Shown: positions 8,357 through 15,510 of the stretch, one piece after another
Layout of the letters: each line of letters opens with the position of its first letter
Position numbering within the stretch: position 1 is the first letter of the stretch
Source: JAENVU01 sp031422675
GTDB taxonomy: Bacteria > Actinomycetota > Acidimicrobiia > IMCC26256 > JAENVU01
Reading direction: 5' to 3'
NCBI GenBank assembly: GCA_031422675.1
Contig: JANPMG010000081.1
Location: 1 to 24,451 of the forward strand
DNA: 24,451 nucleotides
Notes under the pieces: generated by a model
Seen by the model: only the letters and a program-made list of their open reading frames with translations
What the model was told of the DNA's origin: nothing
The model's database searches: none
Translations under genes and position numbers: made by a program

Positions 8357-9604
8357 TCAGCCGATACGGATCTCGACGGGAGTGCCGCGATCCTCGAACG
8401 AGAAGTTCGCGCCCGTACTGAACTTGGCCATGACCACGGCCTCGGCCAGCGGTGCCGGTTCGTCGTCCATCACGACCTCGACGACCAGCTCCTCGTCGTC
8501 GGCCGCGAGGACGTCGCACCGGAAACGCGGATCGACGCCTCGCACGATGGCGTCGAGGGGCTCGAGGTGGGACGCGTCGATCGTGGCCAACCAGGAAACG
8601 TCGCGCACCGCGGGAGTGTCCTGACCGAGGCGGATGATGAGGCGATCGGACAGGTCGACCTCGCAGCCCACGTAGGCGTGGGGCATCAGCGCGGGGTGCA
8701 GGCGCAGCACCGTCGCCAGGTCGTCGAGGGTGGCGCCCAATCCGAGCCGCTCGACCAGGCGCTCGGCGGTGAGTCCCGCCACCCCCGTGAACTGCTGGCG
8801 TGCGAGATCGAGCACCTGCTCCTCGCCGGACACCCGTTGGCGAACCGCCGCCATGAAGGCCAGCACCAGCAGGTGACCCTGGAGGCAGACCTCCTCGGCG
8901 ATGCGCACGAGCGCCGAGCGGGAGAACTCGCCGTAGACCATGTCTTCGAGGGCGGTGAAGTCATAGGCCGACCACCCTTCTTCAGAAGGATCGATCGGCG
9001 ACAGCTCCATGACCGCGGCTTCGGTGGCGCCGATGACCACGGCCTCGGCCGGGATGGGCAGCTCCGGGTACTCGTCGCGGATCTTGACCGTCCACGCACA
9101 GTGCGGAGTGCGGTCCGAGGGCACCCGCGGCGGACGGTGAATCGGTCGGACCTGCATCCGGCTGTTCGTTGCGATCGCGGTGGCATCGAAGGTGGGATCT
9201 TCGATGTCGTGACACATCGCCACCACGTATTCCTCCCCCATCGGTTCGACGTCCATGAGCGCGCCGCAGTGGTCCAGCCAGAACCCACCGTTGTCGTGAT
9301 CCTCCACCGCGATCCGGAAGTCCATGAACTGCGGCGGCGATCCCACGTCGAAGTGGAGGCCCTTCAACATCGTCTCGACCGAGTCGCCTTCGTACCCGAG
9401 CGCCCGTTGCATGCGTTTGGAGTAGACGGGACTCGCGCCCATCCACTCGGCGATGGCGACGTCCCGCATGACGTCACGTCCGAACTCGGCGATGAGGTAC
9501 GGCATACCGGCACGGTCGATGAGATGGCCATCGAGGAGATACTCGGGCACCAGCATCGCCAACTCGTCGCGTGAGAGCTGAGCGAACTGCGGGCTTGTCG
9601 TCAT
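8357..9604 (-). CDS. protein of unknown function (415 aa)
   Basis: I do not recognise a family with certainty. The protein is soluble and acidic, with no signal peptide or membrane segment. Two regions look structured: a central WLDHCGALMDVEPMGEEYVVAMCHDIEDPTFDATAIATN (about 108-146) with paired His/Cys (HC and MCHD) that could bind a metal or form a catalytic site, and a helical C-terminal half (ALVRIAEEVCLQGHLLVLAFMAAVRQRV). The HC/CHD pattern vaguely recalls ATC-hydrolase-like domains, but I would not assign that. The start ATG 9604 has a strong site (GAAGGAGAAG) 6-7 nt upstream. The gene is divergent from the surface-protein operon. Confidence 0.8.
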   Translation of the reverse strand: MTTSPQFAQLSRDELAMLVPEYLLDGHLIDRAGMPYLIAEFGRDVMRDVAIAEWMGASPVYSKRMQRALGYEGDSVETMLKGLHFDVGSPPQFMDFRIAVEDHDNGGFWLDHCGALMDVEPMGEEYVVAMCHDIEDPTFDATAIATNSRMQVRPIHRPPRVPSDRTPHCAWTVKIRDEYPELPIPAEAVVIGATEAAVMELSPIDPSEEGWSAYDFTALEDMVYGEFSRSALVRIAEEVCLQGHLLVLAFMAAVRQRVSGEEQVLDLARQQFTGVAGLTAERLVERLGLGATLDDLATVLRLHPALMPHAYVGCEVDLSDRLIIRLGQDTPAVRDVSWLATIDASHLEPLDAIVRGVDPRFRCDVLAADDEELVVEVVMDDEPAPLAEAVVMAKFSTGANFSFEDRGTPVEIRIG

Positions 9605-9896
9605 GAGACTTCTCCTTCATCGAACCGCAGACCGGTTTCGCGATGAGGAACCGGGTCGCCGGATCGCCGGATCGATGGCGGGGCGGGGGCTGTCGGGGTG
9701 GGTCCGCTTCGCCCGATGTAATCACGAAAACCGCTTTCCGCGGCCGGGTTCGAGAACTTGAGCGGATTTTTCTTCTCGACTTCATTCAATTTGTGGTTCA
9801 TTCAGCGCGGTCGCGTTCCGATGAAGCGAATGCGGGGGTCGATCTGCCCTCTGAAGGGCAGCGACTGCTGTTCCCTGACCAACGAAGGAGAAAATC
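9605..9896. other. divergent intergenic region with AT-rich promoter-like stretch
   Basis: These 292 nt separate the unknown gene (minus) from the surface-protein operon (plus). Both have near-identical AAGGAG ribosome-binding sites. An AT-rich block at about 9757-9805 is unusual for this GC-rich window and probably holds the promoter(s). A TTGAGC (-35-like) is present there, but no good -10 box was found. The only other structured element is a small hairpin at 9844-9861. Confidence 0.4.
9844..9861 (+). promoter_or_regulatory. leader hairpin upstream of the surface-protein operon
   Basis: A perfect 7-bp stem (CTGCCCT / AGGGCAG) closes a CTGA tetraloop, 35 nt before the ATG at 9897 and upstream of the AAGGAG site. 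It sits where a 5' leader is expected. It could stabilise the mRNA or act in regulation. It is too short and lacks the U-tract of a terminator. Confidence 0.4.
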
Positions 9897-10403
9897 ATGC
9901 TCGACCCCAACTCGACTCGCGCCGAGGAGCCCCAGCCGCGCTCTCGGCGGCGGAGCCGCAAGCTCGCGGTCCTCGCGCTCGGCGTCACCGCGGCCCTGGG
10001 TGCGACTGCCGCGCTCGCGGCGTGGACGGTCGGCGGTGGCGGTACCGGTACCGCGACGGCCACATCGTCACAGAACCTGACCACGAGCGTTGCGACCACC
10101 ACGGCGGCGCTCTACCCCGGAATCACCGGTGCGAGCCTGTACCTCACGGTCAACAACCCGAACCCGTTCCCCGTGGCCATCACCTCCGTCAACGCGAACG
10201 GCGCCGCAGTCCCGGACGCCGGCCACCCGACGTGTGTCACCACCGGCGTCAGCTACACGACGACCGCAGTGACCCAGACGGTGCCCGCAAGCGGTTCGGC
10301 ATCCTTCACGGTGCCGAGCGTGGCGATGACCAACGCGTCGGACACCGGTTGCCAGGGCGCGACCTTCACGATCCCGGTGACCTTCACCGCCGCCTCGGCC
10401 TAG
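9897..10403 (+). CDS. small secreted/surface protein, TasA/SipW-type signal
   Basis: A 168-residue exported protein. A basic N-terminus (RSRRRSRKLA) leads into one hydrophobic segment (LAVLALGVTAALGATAALAAW, about 23-43). A Gly/Thr/Ala-rich stretch follows (TVGGGGTGTATAT), as in the AxW-type signal regions of SipW-processed, TasA-like proteins. The mature part is a Thr/Ser-rich beta-sandwich with LYLTVNNPNPFPVAITSVNANG and a conserved-looking pair of cysteines (HPTCVTTG and TGCQGATFTIPVTF) that could form a disulfide. The start is set by AAGGAG 7 nt upstream. It is first in a three-gene operon; the second gene is a divergent paralogue. It is probably displayed or assembled on the cell surface, with exact function unknown. 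Confidence 0.8.
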   Translation: MLDPNSTRAEEPQPRSRRRSRKLAVLALGVTAALGATAALAAWTVGGGGTGTATATSSQNLTTSVATTTAALYPGITGASLYLTVNNPNPFPVAITSVNANGAAVPDAGHPTCVTTGVSYTTTAVTQTVPASGSASFTVPSVAMTNASDTGCQGATFTIPVTFTAASA

Positions 10404-10431
10404 GCCTCGGCCAACCGGTCGAGACGACACC

Positions 10432-11022
10432 ATGCAACCGGATCGGTCCGGGGGCGCGGTCACGCCGCGCCTCCGGACTCGTCCCGTCCTACTCCGCGTC
10501 TTCTTGGCCGCGGTATGCATGGCAGTCGCCCCACTTCTCGTGAACGCACGCGCGGCCAGCGCGGCGCCCGTCACGTCCTTCTCTCTCTCGGCTGATTTCG
10601 TTGGCCTATTTCCGGGCGCGGACCTCGGTGCGCCGGTGACGGCCCGGAACCCGCAGCCGTACGCGCTCATCGTCAAGACCGCATCGGTCTCCATCTCCGA
10701 CGCCGGTCCCGGCTGCGCGGCGAGCAACGTCACCGTGCAGTCCTTCTCCGGTGACGTCACCGTGCCGGCCGGGGGCTCGGCCACGATCCCGGTTCGCATT
10801 CAGATGTCACCTAGCGCGCCCGACGCGTGTCAAGGCGCGACGTTCCCGTTGCAGTTCCAGGCTCGCGGCGAAGGGATCGGCAACCAACCGCCGACCAGTG
10901 GCTTCGCATTCACTAGATTCAGCTCCGGCGGACTCGTCCTCGCCGTCGTCGGCGCAGGTTCGCTTCTCGCCGGTCTTGCTCTGCTCTTCGTCAAACGACG
11001 CGCCAACGCGGTACCCCGATGA
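10432..11022 (+). CDS. secreted, C-terminally membrane-anchored paralogue of the preceding protein
   Basis: A 196-residue protein with a signal peptide (RPVLLRVFLAAVCMAVAPLL, cleavage probably after ARAASA) and a C-terminal transmembrane segment (GGLVLAVVGAGSLLAGLALLF) followed by VKRRANAVPR, which places the C-terminus inside. No LPXTG motif is present. The ectodomain repeats the layout of the upstream protein: a NPQPYALIVKTASVSI strand like NPNPFPVAITSVN, and ACQGATFPLQF like GCQGATFTIPVTF. The two genes are therefore tandem paralogues. It could be the membrane anchor or partner for the first protein. It lies 28 nt after that gene and overlaps the next by 4 nt. Confidence 0.78.
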   Translation: MQPDRSGGAVTPRLRTRPVLLRVFLAAVCMAVAPLLVNARAASAAPVTSFSLSADFVGLFPGADLGAPVTARNPQPYALIVKTASVSISDAGPGCAASNVTVQSFSGDVTVPAGGSATIPVRIQMSPSAPDACQGATFPLQFQARGEGIGNQPPTSGFAFTRFSSGGLVLAVVGAGSLLAGLALLFVKRRANAVPR

Positions 11023-12050
11023 AGCATCGCATCGGCATCGGCATCGTCATCGTCGCGCTCGTGGTGGTCATGAGTGCGACCAGCAGCTTTGCGACGTGGT
11101 CGCCGGGATCGTCCGGCTCCGGATCCAGCGTCGGACGCTCGATCGGGCTCCCGACGGCCGCGCTCGCCACGGCCGCCGGATCCGCCTCGATCACCATCAC
11201 GTGGGCGGCTCCCACCGGAGCGAGCGTGACGCCGACCCAGTACGTCGTCCGGCGCACCGCACCGTCGACCGCGACCGTCTGCACCGTCGGCGGTGGAGTG
11301 TTCACCTGCAGTGACACCGGGTTGAGTGGCGGAACCACCTACACCTACACCGTCGAAGCACGAATCGGCACCAACTGGACGTCGGGCCAGACCGCCGGCA
11401 CCTCGGCCACCACCACTGCCGCCGGCAACTTCCTCGTCTCGGTCTCGGGCACGAAGACTGCCGGTACGGCGTTCAGTCCGACGATCACGGCCACCACCAA
11501 CGGCGTCGCCACCGACACCAGCTACGCGGGCGTCAAGACGATCACGTTCTCCGGTCCGCTCGCGAGTCCGTCGGGGACGAACCCCACCTACCCGGTGAAC
11601 GTGACGTTCACCGCCGGCGTGGGCACCCCCTCGATCACGCTGTACAACGCGGCGATCGCCACGCTTTCGGTCACCGACGGGACCATCAGCGGCTCCACAT
11701 CGGTGACCGTGACGAGCGGGTCGGCGACCCAGCTCGGGTACACGACCTCAACCCCATCGTGTGCCGCCGGCACCGTGGCCGTCGGTAACGCGGGATCGTT
11801 CACCTCACGCGTGTCGGTCTACGACGCATATCTCAACCCATTCACCCAAGCGTCGAACCGGACCATCACGGTGAGCCGCAGCCCGATCATCGGCACCCTC
11901 AGCCCCACCAGCCTCACCATCTTCACCGGCGCGTCCGAGACCTCGACGGCCTCCACGTTCACGTTGCCGAACGGGAGCCCACCCAACACGACGGTCACGG
12001 CAGCTGCGGCCGGCCTCACCAGCGCCAGTTGCATCGTGACCAAGACCTAG
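11019..12050 (+). CDS. secreted fibronectin type III-like surface protein
   Basis: A 343-residue exported protein translationally coupled (ATGA overlap) to the anchored paralogue. The N-terminal hydrophobic segment (IGIVIVALVVVMSATSSFATW) is followed by Gly/Ser-rich sequence, again like the SipW/TasA signal type. Residues about 45-130 form an FnIII-like domain (SASITITWAAPTGAS...TQYVVRRT...GLSGGTTYTYTVEAR). The remainder is Thr/Ser-rich, Ig-like beta repeats (FSPTITATTNG, KTITFSGPLASP, SLTIFTGASETST), with four cysteines in all, two in the FnIII part and two in the C-terminal third. No anchor is visible at the C-terminus (...SCIVTKT). The likely role is an extracellular structural or adhesive component. 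Confidence 0.8.
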   Translation: MKHRIGIGIVIVALVVVMSATSSFATWSPGSSGSGSSVGRSIGLPTAALATAAGSASITITWAAPTGASVTPTQYVVRRTAPSTATVCTVGGGVFTCSDTGLSGGTTYTYTVEARIGTNWTSGQTAGTSATTTAAGNFLVSVSGTKTAGTAFSPTITATTNGVATDTSYAGVKTITFSGPLASPSGTNPTYPVNVTFTAGVGTPSITLYNAAIATLSVTDGTISGSTSVTVTSGSATQLGYTTSTPSCAAGTVAVGNAGSFTSRVSVYDAYLNPFTQASNRTITVSRSPIIGTLSPTSLTIFTGASETSTASTFTLPNGSPPNTTVTAAAAGLTSASCIVTKT

Positions 12051-12057
12051 ACCGGAC

Positions 12058-12786
12058 TCAGGCCGGAGGCGGCGTCGGTTCCGGTGTCGGGGGCGGTTGG
12101 AGTGCCCAGCCCCACTCGTCGCTGCGTCGGAACTTTCGGAGCCCGTACCAGATCGACCAGGACATCAGTCCGGCGGTGAACGGAACTCCCGTCAGCAGGT
12201 TGACGACGATGAAGACCTCCACTCCCCCGCCCACCAGCGCAAGCAACCGCACGCCGCTGCGCAGGAGTTGGTAGAGGCCCCACGCGATCGAGACCCTCCC
12301 GAAGACATGGACGAAGGTCGCCGAGTTCCGGACCTCGGGAGGGAACGGGTAGATCTCCCCGGCGAAGACGCCCGCAAGCGGTCGGCCCAACGCAACGGAC
12401 ACGATGAACGCGATTCCGAACGCGGCGGACAGCAGGACGGGTTGCGCGAGATACACGGTCGCGCTCTGGGAGATGAGTCCGATCGCGGCCTGCACCACCA
12501 CAAATCCGAGCGAGAGACGCGCCACCACGCCGGCCCGGTCCCGTCGCCGTTCGTAACGCCAGGCGGCGAGGGATACAACGGTGGCGCCCGCGATCCCCAC
12601 GACCAGTCCCGCCAGTTTCCAACCGATGTAGAACGCGATCACGGGACCGAAGGCATCACGCGCGAATCGCGGACCTGCGCCGAGCAGGATGCCTTTGAAC
12701 GTCACGTGCGGAGCGGCCGCCTCGAGTTCATCAACGGGCCCTGCGGGCGGCACCGGTGGCGCGGTGGGGTCCTCATCGGCGGTCAC
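12058..12786 (-). CDS. VC0807/DUF3159-like multi-pass membrane protein
   Basis: A 242-residue integral membrane protein with about six hydrophobic segments (for example FGPVIAFYIGWKLAGLVVGIAGATVVSLAAW, LSLGFVVVQAAIGLI, LLSAAFGIAFIVSVALG, VEVFIVVNLLTGVPFTAGLMSW). RDAFGPVIAFY, LGRPLAGVFAGEIYPFPPEVR and the VFGRVSIAWGLYQLLRSGVRL region match the general pattern of VC0807/DUF3159 proteins, whose function is not known. Flanking Pro-rich tails (PTAPPVPPAGP, PPPTPEPTPPPA) are likely cytoplasmic. The start is a GTG at 12786. It is convergent with the surface-protein operon, with only 7 nt between stops. Confidence 0.75.
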   Translation of the reverse strand: MTADEDPTAPPVPPAGPVDELEAAAPHVTFKGILLGAGPRFARDAFGPVIAFYIGWKLAGLVVGIAGATVVSLAAWRYERRRDRAGVVARLSLGFVVVQAAIGLISQSATVYLAQPVLLSAAFGIAFIVSVALGRPLAGVFAGEIYPFPPEVRNSATFVHVFGRVSIAWGLYQLLRSGVRLLALVGGGVEVFIVVNLLTGVPFTAGLMSWSIWYGLRKFRRSDEWGWALQPPPTPEPTPPPA

Positions 12787-12971
12787 CGACGGCTCCTCGT
12801 CTCGATGGTGTCCCGAACGAGGCGGTGCCTCCCGGTCCGGCTGAAGTGTGCCCCAGAAGCTCGACCCCGAAACCGACGCGCTCGGTGCCTGGACCGGCAG
12901 CTCGCAGCCTGTTCACTGGCCCCACAGCCACCCACACAGTGGTTGTGGGGCCAGGAAAACACGGTCCCGGG
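12787..12971. other. intergenic region containing a terminator-like hairpin
   Basis: These 185 nt lie between the PI-PLC-type gene stop and the membrane-protein start, both on the minus strand. Apart from the hairpin at 12912-12957, nothing convincing is seen. A promoter for the membrane-protein gene is expected near 12790-12850 but was not identified. Confidence 0.4.
12912..12957 (-). terminator. long hairpin after the PI-PLC gene (copy 2 of a repeated element)
   Basis: Positions 12917-12931 pair with 12939-12953 (15 bp with one G-T pair). The stem is extended by three pairs (12912-12914 with 12955-12957) around a small bulge. It begins 14 nt after the PI-PLC-type stop codon at 12972. The minus strand shares GGGGCCAGTGAAC and flanking bases with the hairpin at 8290-8345. 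It lacks a clear U-tract. Confidence 0.65.
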
Positions 12972-14006
12972 TCAACCGCGGCCTCGGGAGAGGAACTTCG
13001 GATTCTCGATATCGGTTGGACGACATTGCGGCGGTGCGGTCACGGGATCGCATCGCGCCGGTCGCCCGCCGGGCAGGCGCACTTCGTAGGTTCCGAAATG
13101 GGGGTCCGGGACCGGGAAGTCGGTGGTGACGATCTGGGCACCACCGTTGATCGCGGCGTTCGCCCGAGCGAAGTCATTGGCACGGGCTTCGGTGCCGCGA
13201 TCGTCGGCTCGGCTGCGGACGATGAATCCGCGGCGTACCAGCCGGCGAATCTCGGCTTCCTCCGGAACGTCGCGCTTGATCACGGCCGCCGCGGGCGACT
13301 CCGGATCGGCCGTGACGAAGAGTGGCGCACCGCGCAGCGTCGGCCGGCCGGCCAGATACAGGTCTCGCTCGCGTCCGCCGGCGTTGAGGACGAGCGCCAC
13401 CCGACCGCGGGTGGCGCCGAGCGTGGGCCAGCCACGAGTGGTCACTGCTTCTCGCAGCGTCCGCGACTTCTCCCGAACCATGTCGGGGGTGAGCAGGTCC
13501 CGTGGGCGAAACACATCGCGGATCGTGACATCGAGGCGTTGGATCGCGGCGGCGTCCCACGGCTGATACTCGGCGTCGAACACGATGGTCTGGGTCTTGG
13601 GCTCGATCAGCACGAAGATCGGTACGTGGGACGGATGGGTGGCCGACCAGCGCCGGATCACACCGAGACATTCCGCGAGCGTGGGACAGTTCGTGGCCGC
13701 GTCGAGCACCGGGGTGTGCGCAACGGGCAAGCTCGGGCCGTTGAACACGTCGAGCTCGAAGCTGCGCACGCCTTCGTTGTTTAGCTGTTGATCGAGGGCC
13801 GGATGCTGGTAGTCGGCGACGTCACCGAGCGGAAGCGTTCGAGGCGGTCGGAGGTGGTAGCTGTTGTGCGTTGCGATCACCTGGATGTCGTTCACCCGCA
13901 AGGTCGCGTCGAGCGGAAACCGCTCCGCGCGCGGCGCCACGGCTGACGAGCAGCCCGAGATCCCCAACCCGAGCGCGATGACCGCGCAGCAGCTTCGTCG
14001 AAACAC
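12972..14006 (-). CDS. PI-PLC-type phosphodiesterase lipoprotein (Ca2+-dependent PLC-like)
   Basis: A 344-residue protein of the phosphatidylinositol-specific phospholipase C TIM-barrel superfamily. VIATHNSYHLRP (about 43-54) gives the first catalytic His (H47), and FELDVFNG...LPVAHTPV the second (H97). The later strands (VPIFVLIEPKTQ, RGRVALVLNAGG, IVTTDFPV) complete the barrel. From the GTG at 14006, the N-terminus is a lipoprotein signal with lipobox GISGC (C19), so the enzyme is probably anchored on the outer face of the membrane. The frame stays open far upstream. An ATG at 14132 would add 42 residues but falls inside the putative CsoR/CstR-like operator. The substrate is probably a phospholipid or inositol phosphodiester. 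Confidence 0.82.
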   Translation of the reverse strand: MFRRSCCAVIALGLGISGCSSAVAPRAERFPLDATLRVNDIQVIATHNSYHLRPPRTLPLGDVADYQHPALDQQLNNEGVRSFELDVFNGPSLPVAHTPVLDAATNCPTLAECLGVIRRWSATHPSHVPIFVLIEPKTQTIVFDAEYQPWDAAAIQRLDVTIRDVFRPRDLLTPDMVREKSRTLREAVTTRGWPTLGATRGRVALVLNAGGRERDLYLAGRPTLRGAPLFVTADPESPAAAVIKRDVPEEAEIRRLVRRGFIVRSRADDRGTEARANDFARANAAINGGAQIVTTDFPVPDPHFGTYEVRLPGGRPARCDPVTAPPQCRPTDIENPKFLSRGRG

Positions 14007-14108
14007 GAAGAGAAGTCTCGTCCATGATCGACCGACGCGGGAGGAACTCGTCGATAACCTGCGGCGCCACGTCAGGAATCCACTCGACCTTGGAGTGGGC
14101 CTCCCCGG

Positions 14109-14152
14109 TTGCAATGCGGAAACCCCTCGCATACCATACCCCCCTAGGGTGT
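14109..14152 (+). promoter_or_regulatory. promoter with CsoR/CstR-like operator upstream of the ICMT-like gene
   Basis: A -35 box TTGCAA (14109-14114) and a -10 box TACCAT (14132-14137) are 17 nt apart. The segment 14131-14152, read on the minus strand, is ACCCTAGGGGGGTATGGT plus flanks. It closely resembles, from memory, the Bacillus CsoR operator (ACCCTACGGGGGTATGGT). It covers the -10 box and the presumed start of transcription, as expected for a repressor. The CsoR family includes Cu(I) sensors and CstR-type persulfide sensors. No csoR/cstR gene is in the window. Confidence 0.6.
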
Positions 14153-14171
14153 TTGTTGAGAGGATGATCCG

Positions 14172-14798
14172 ATGGACGCGTGGGCACTGGCCGGATACGG
14201 CATCTTTCTGCTGTTGGCATTCGGGTGGCGGACGTTGCGGCAGTGGCGAAGCACCGGCGACACCGGGCTGAGACTCGCGGCCCGAACAGGATCGGTCGCG
14301 TGGTGGGCGAAGCTCGGATTCATCCTCGCCATCCTGTTGGGCTTCGCCGCACCGGTTGCGGGGCTCGCCGGACTCGCGCCGATCGCACGGCTCGACCACG
14401 ACATCCTTCGCGGCGTCGGTGCAGTGCTCGCGGTGCTGGGCATCGTGCTCACACTCGTTGCGCAGCTTCAGATGGGCACGTCGTGGCGGATCGGCGTCGA
14501 CCCCGACGAACGCACCCCGCTCGTCACGACCGGAACGTTCGCCCGGGTACGCAATCCGATTTTCACGGCGATGATGCTTGCCGCGGCCGGCATGCTGCTG
14601 CTCGTCGGCAACGTCGTCGCGGTGGTCGCGTTCATCGCAGTTCTCGGTGCGTTGGAACTCCAGGTGCGCGCCGTCGAGGAGCCGCATCTGCGCGACGCGC
14701 ACGGGAGCGAATACGCGTCCTACGCCGCACGCGCCGGTCGGTTCATCCCGGGGCTCGGTCGCAGCTCGGCGCAACGAGAGGCCGTCACGACGAAGTAG
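14172..14798 (+). CDS. isoprenylcysteine carboxyl methyltransferase (ICMT)-like membrane protein
   Basis: A 208-residue integral membrane methyltransferase of the ICMT/PEMT/NnrU-like group. Four to five hydrophobic segments are visible. The conserved C-terminal signature includes TTGTFARVRNPIFTAMM (about 117-133), ALELQVRAVEEPHLRDAHGSEYASYAARAGRFIPGLG, with the RNPIF and EEPHL..HG..Y..Y motifs that bind SAM and the substrate end. Bacteria do not prenylate proteins as eukaryotes do, so the substrate is unknown. Homologues are often near metal- or sulfur-stress genes. The start ATG 14172 has GAGAGG about 8 nt upstream. Its promoter carries a CsoR/CstR-like operator, which suggests induction by copper or reactive sulfur species. 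Confidence 0.85.
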   Translation: MDAWALAGYGIFLLLAFGWRTLRQWRSTGDTGLRLAARTGSVAWWAKLGFILAILLGFAAPVAGLAGLAPIARLDHDILRGVGAVLAVLGIVLTLVAQLQMGTSWRIGVDPDERTPLVTTGTFARVRNPIFTAMMLAAAGMLLLVGNVVAVVAFIAVLGALELQVRAVEEPHLRDAHGSEYASYAARAGRFIPGLGRSSAQREAVTTK

Positions 14799-14939
14799 AT
14801 CGACACGGCGACCCTCGTCTCCTCGGCGAATCTCGGTAGTGGGTCAGTTCGATCTGATACGAGGCCTGCCCTGCTGAGCGCGTTGCGGGCACATCTTCGA
14901 GACACTGGCCTATCGTGTGCGGTCTCAAGGGAGTCGCTC

Positions 14940-15230
14940 GTGCCGACGCTACACATCGAACACACCATCACCGATCGCGATACCTGGCTTGGTGCGTTCC
15001 CGCGATTCGCGGAGGCGCGACAGGACGCCGGTGTCGTGTCGCAGCGGGTGCGACAGCCAGACGACGACGCGAACTACATCTTCATCGACCTCGAGTTCGA
15101 GACCGTGCCGGCTGCCGAGGCGTTCAAGACGTTTCTGGAGACCGTGGTCTGGCAATCAACGGATCTCTCACCAGGGCTTGGCGGCGCACCGATCGCTCGG
15201 GTACTCGAGGACCTGGACGCAGCCGGCTGA
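14940..15230 (+). CDS. small dimeric alpha/beta-barrel (ABM-like) protein
   Basis: A 96-residue protein beginning at GTG 14940 behind AAGGGAG. An in-frame ATG at 14883 would add 19 residues lacking domain character. VPTLHIEHTITDRDTWLGAFPRFAEARQDAGVVSQRV, then NYIFIDLEFETVPAAEAFKTFLETVVW, shows the beta-alpha-beta ferredoxin-like pattern of stress-responsive and antibiotic-biosynthesis-monooxygenase-like proteins, which work as dimers. No catalytic residues can be assigned. The gene lies 141 nt after the ICMT-like gene and may have its own promoter. A degenerate copy of its 5' end appears about 520 nt downstream. Confidence 0.72.
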   Translation: MPTLHIEHTITDRDTWLGAFPRFAEARQDAGVVSQRVRQPDDDANYIFIDLEFETVPAAEAFKTFLETVVWQSTDLSPGLGGAPIARVLEDLDAAG

Positions 15231-15510
15231 TCGATCGCGTCCTCCAACGCCGCTTGACCGACGATCTCGCCCCGACTGAGTCGCCAGCGCGTCCGTAGTC
15301 GACTCCGGCCCACCCCGACCGGCAGATGCGCACAGCAGCAGTCGTCTCGGCCGCAGAGAGCAACGCGCCGACCCGCCTCGACGACACAACCGCAATCGGC
15401 ACACCCCATTTGCATGGGTGCGACTCTATGGTCACCCGGGGTTGGGTCGCTCGCGTGTGCCGATCCTCCGCATCGAACACGTGTCACTGTTCTTCGTGCA
15501 CGTCACGAGC
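15231..15510. other. intergenic region with degenerate 5' duplication and a possible small Cys-rich ORF
   Basis: These 280 nt lie between the ABM-like gene and the convergent methyltransferase stop. Around 15424-15481 the plus strand repeats the leader and first codons of the ABM-like gene (GTCGCTCG then a GTG reading VPILRIEH against VPTLHIEH). The copy has no continued homology. The minus strand can encode a Cys-rich peptide (see the entry at 15285-15415). Confidence 0.5.
15285..15415 (-). CDS. possible small Cys-rich (zinc-ribbon/metallothionein-like) protein, N-terminal part
   Basis: From ATG 15415 the frame reads MQMGCADCGCVVEAGRR, then ALCGRDDCCCAHLPVG. This is seven closely spaced cysteines, plus a His, in the first 31 residues, too ordered to be an obvious chance reading. 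The frame stays open to 15074, but from 15230 downward it runs antisense to the ABM-like gene, so the real end is uncertain. I list only the part outside that gene. No good ribosome-binding site is seen. It could be a genuine small metal-binding protein or chance. Confidence 0.3.

Noticed and set aside
14007..14774. Upstream extension of the PI-PLC frame to 600 residues
   Set aside because: It runs antisense through the ICMT-like gene and is low-complexity; the lipoprotein signal starting at 14006 is a better start.
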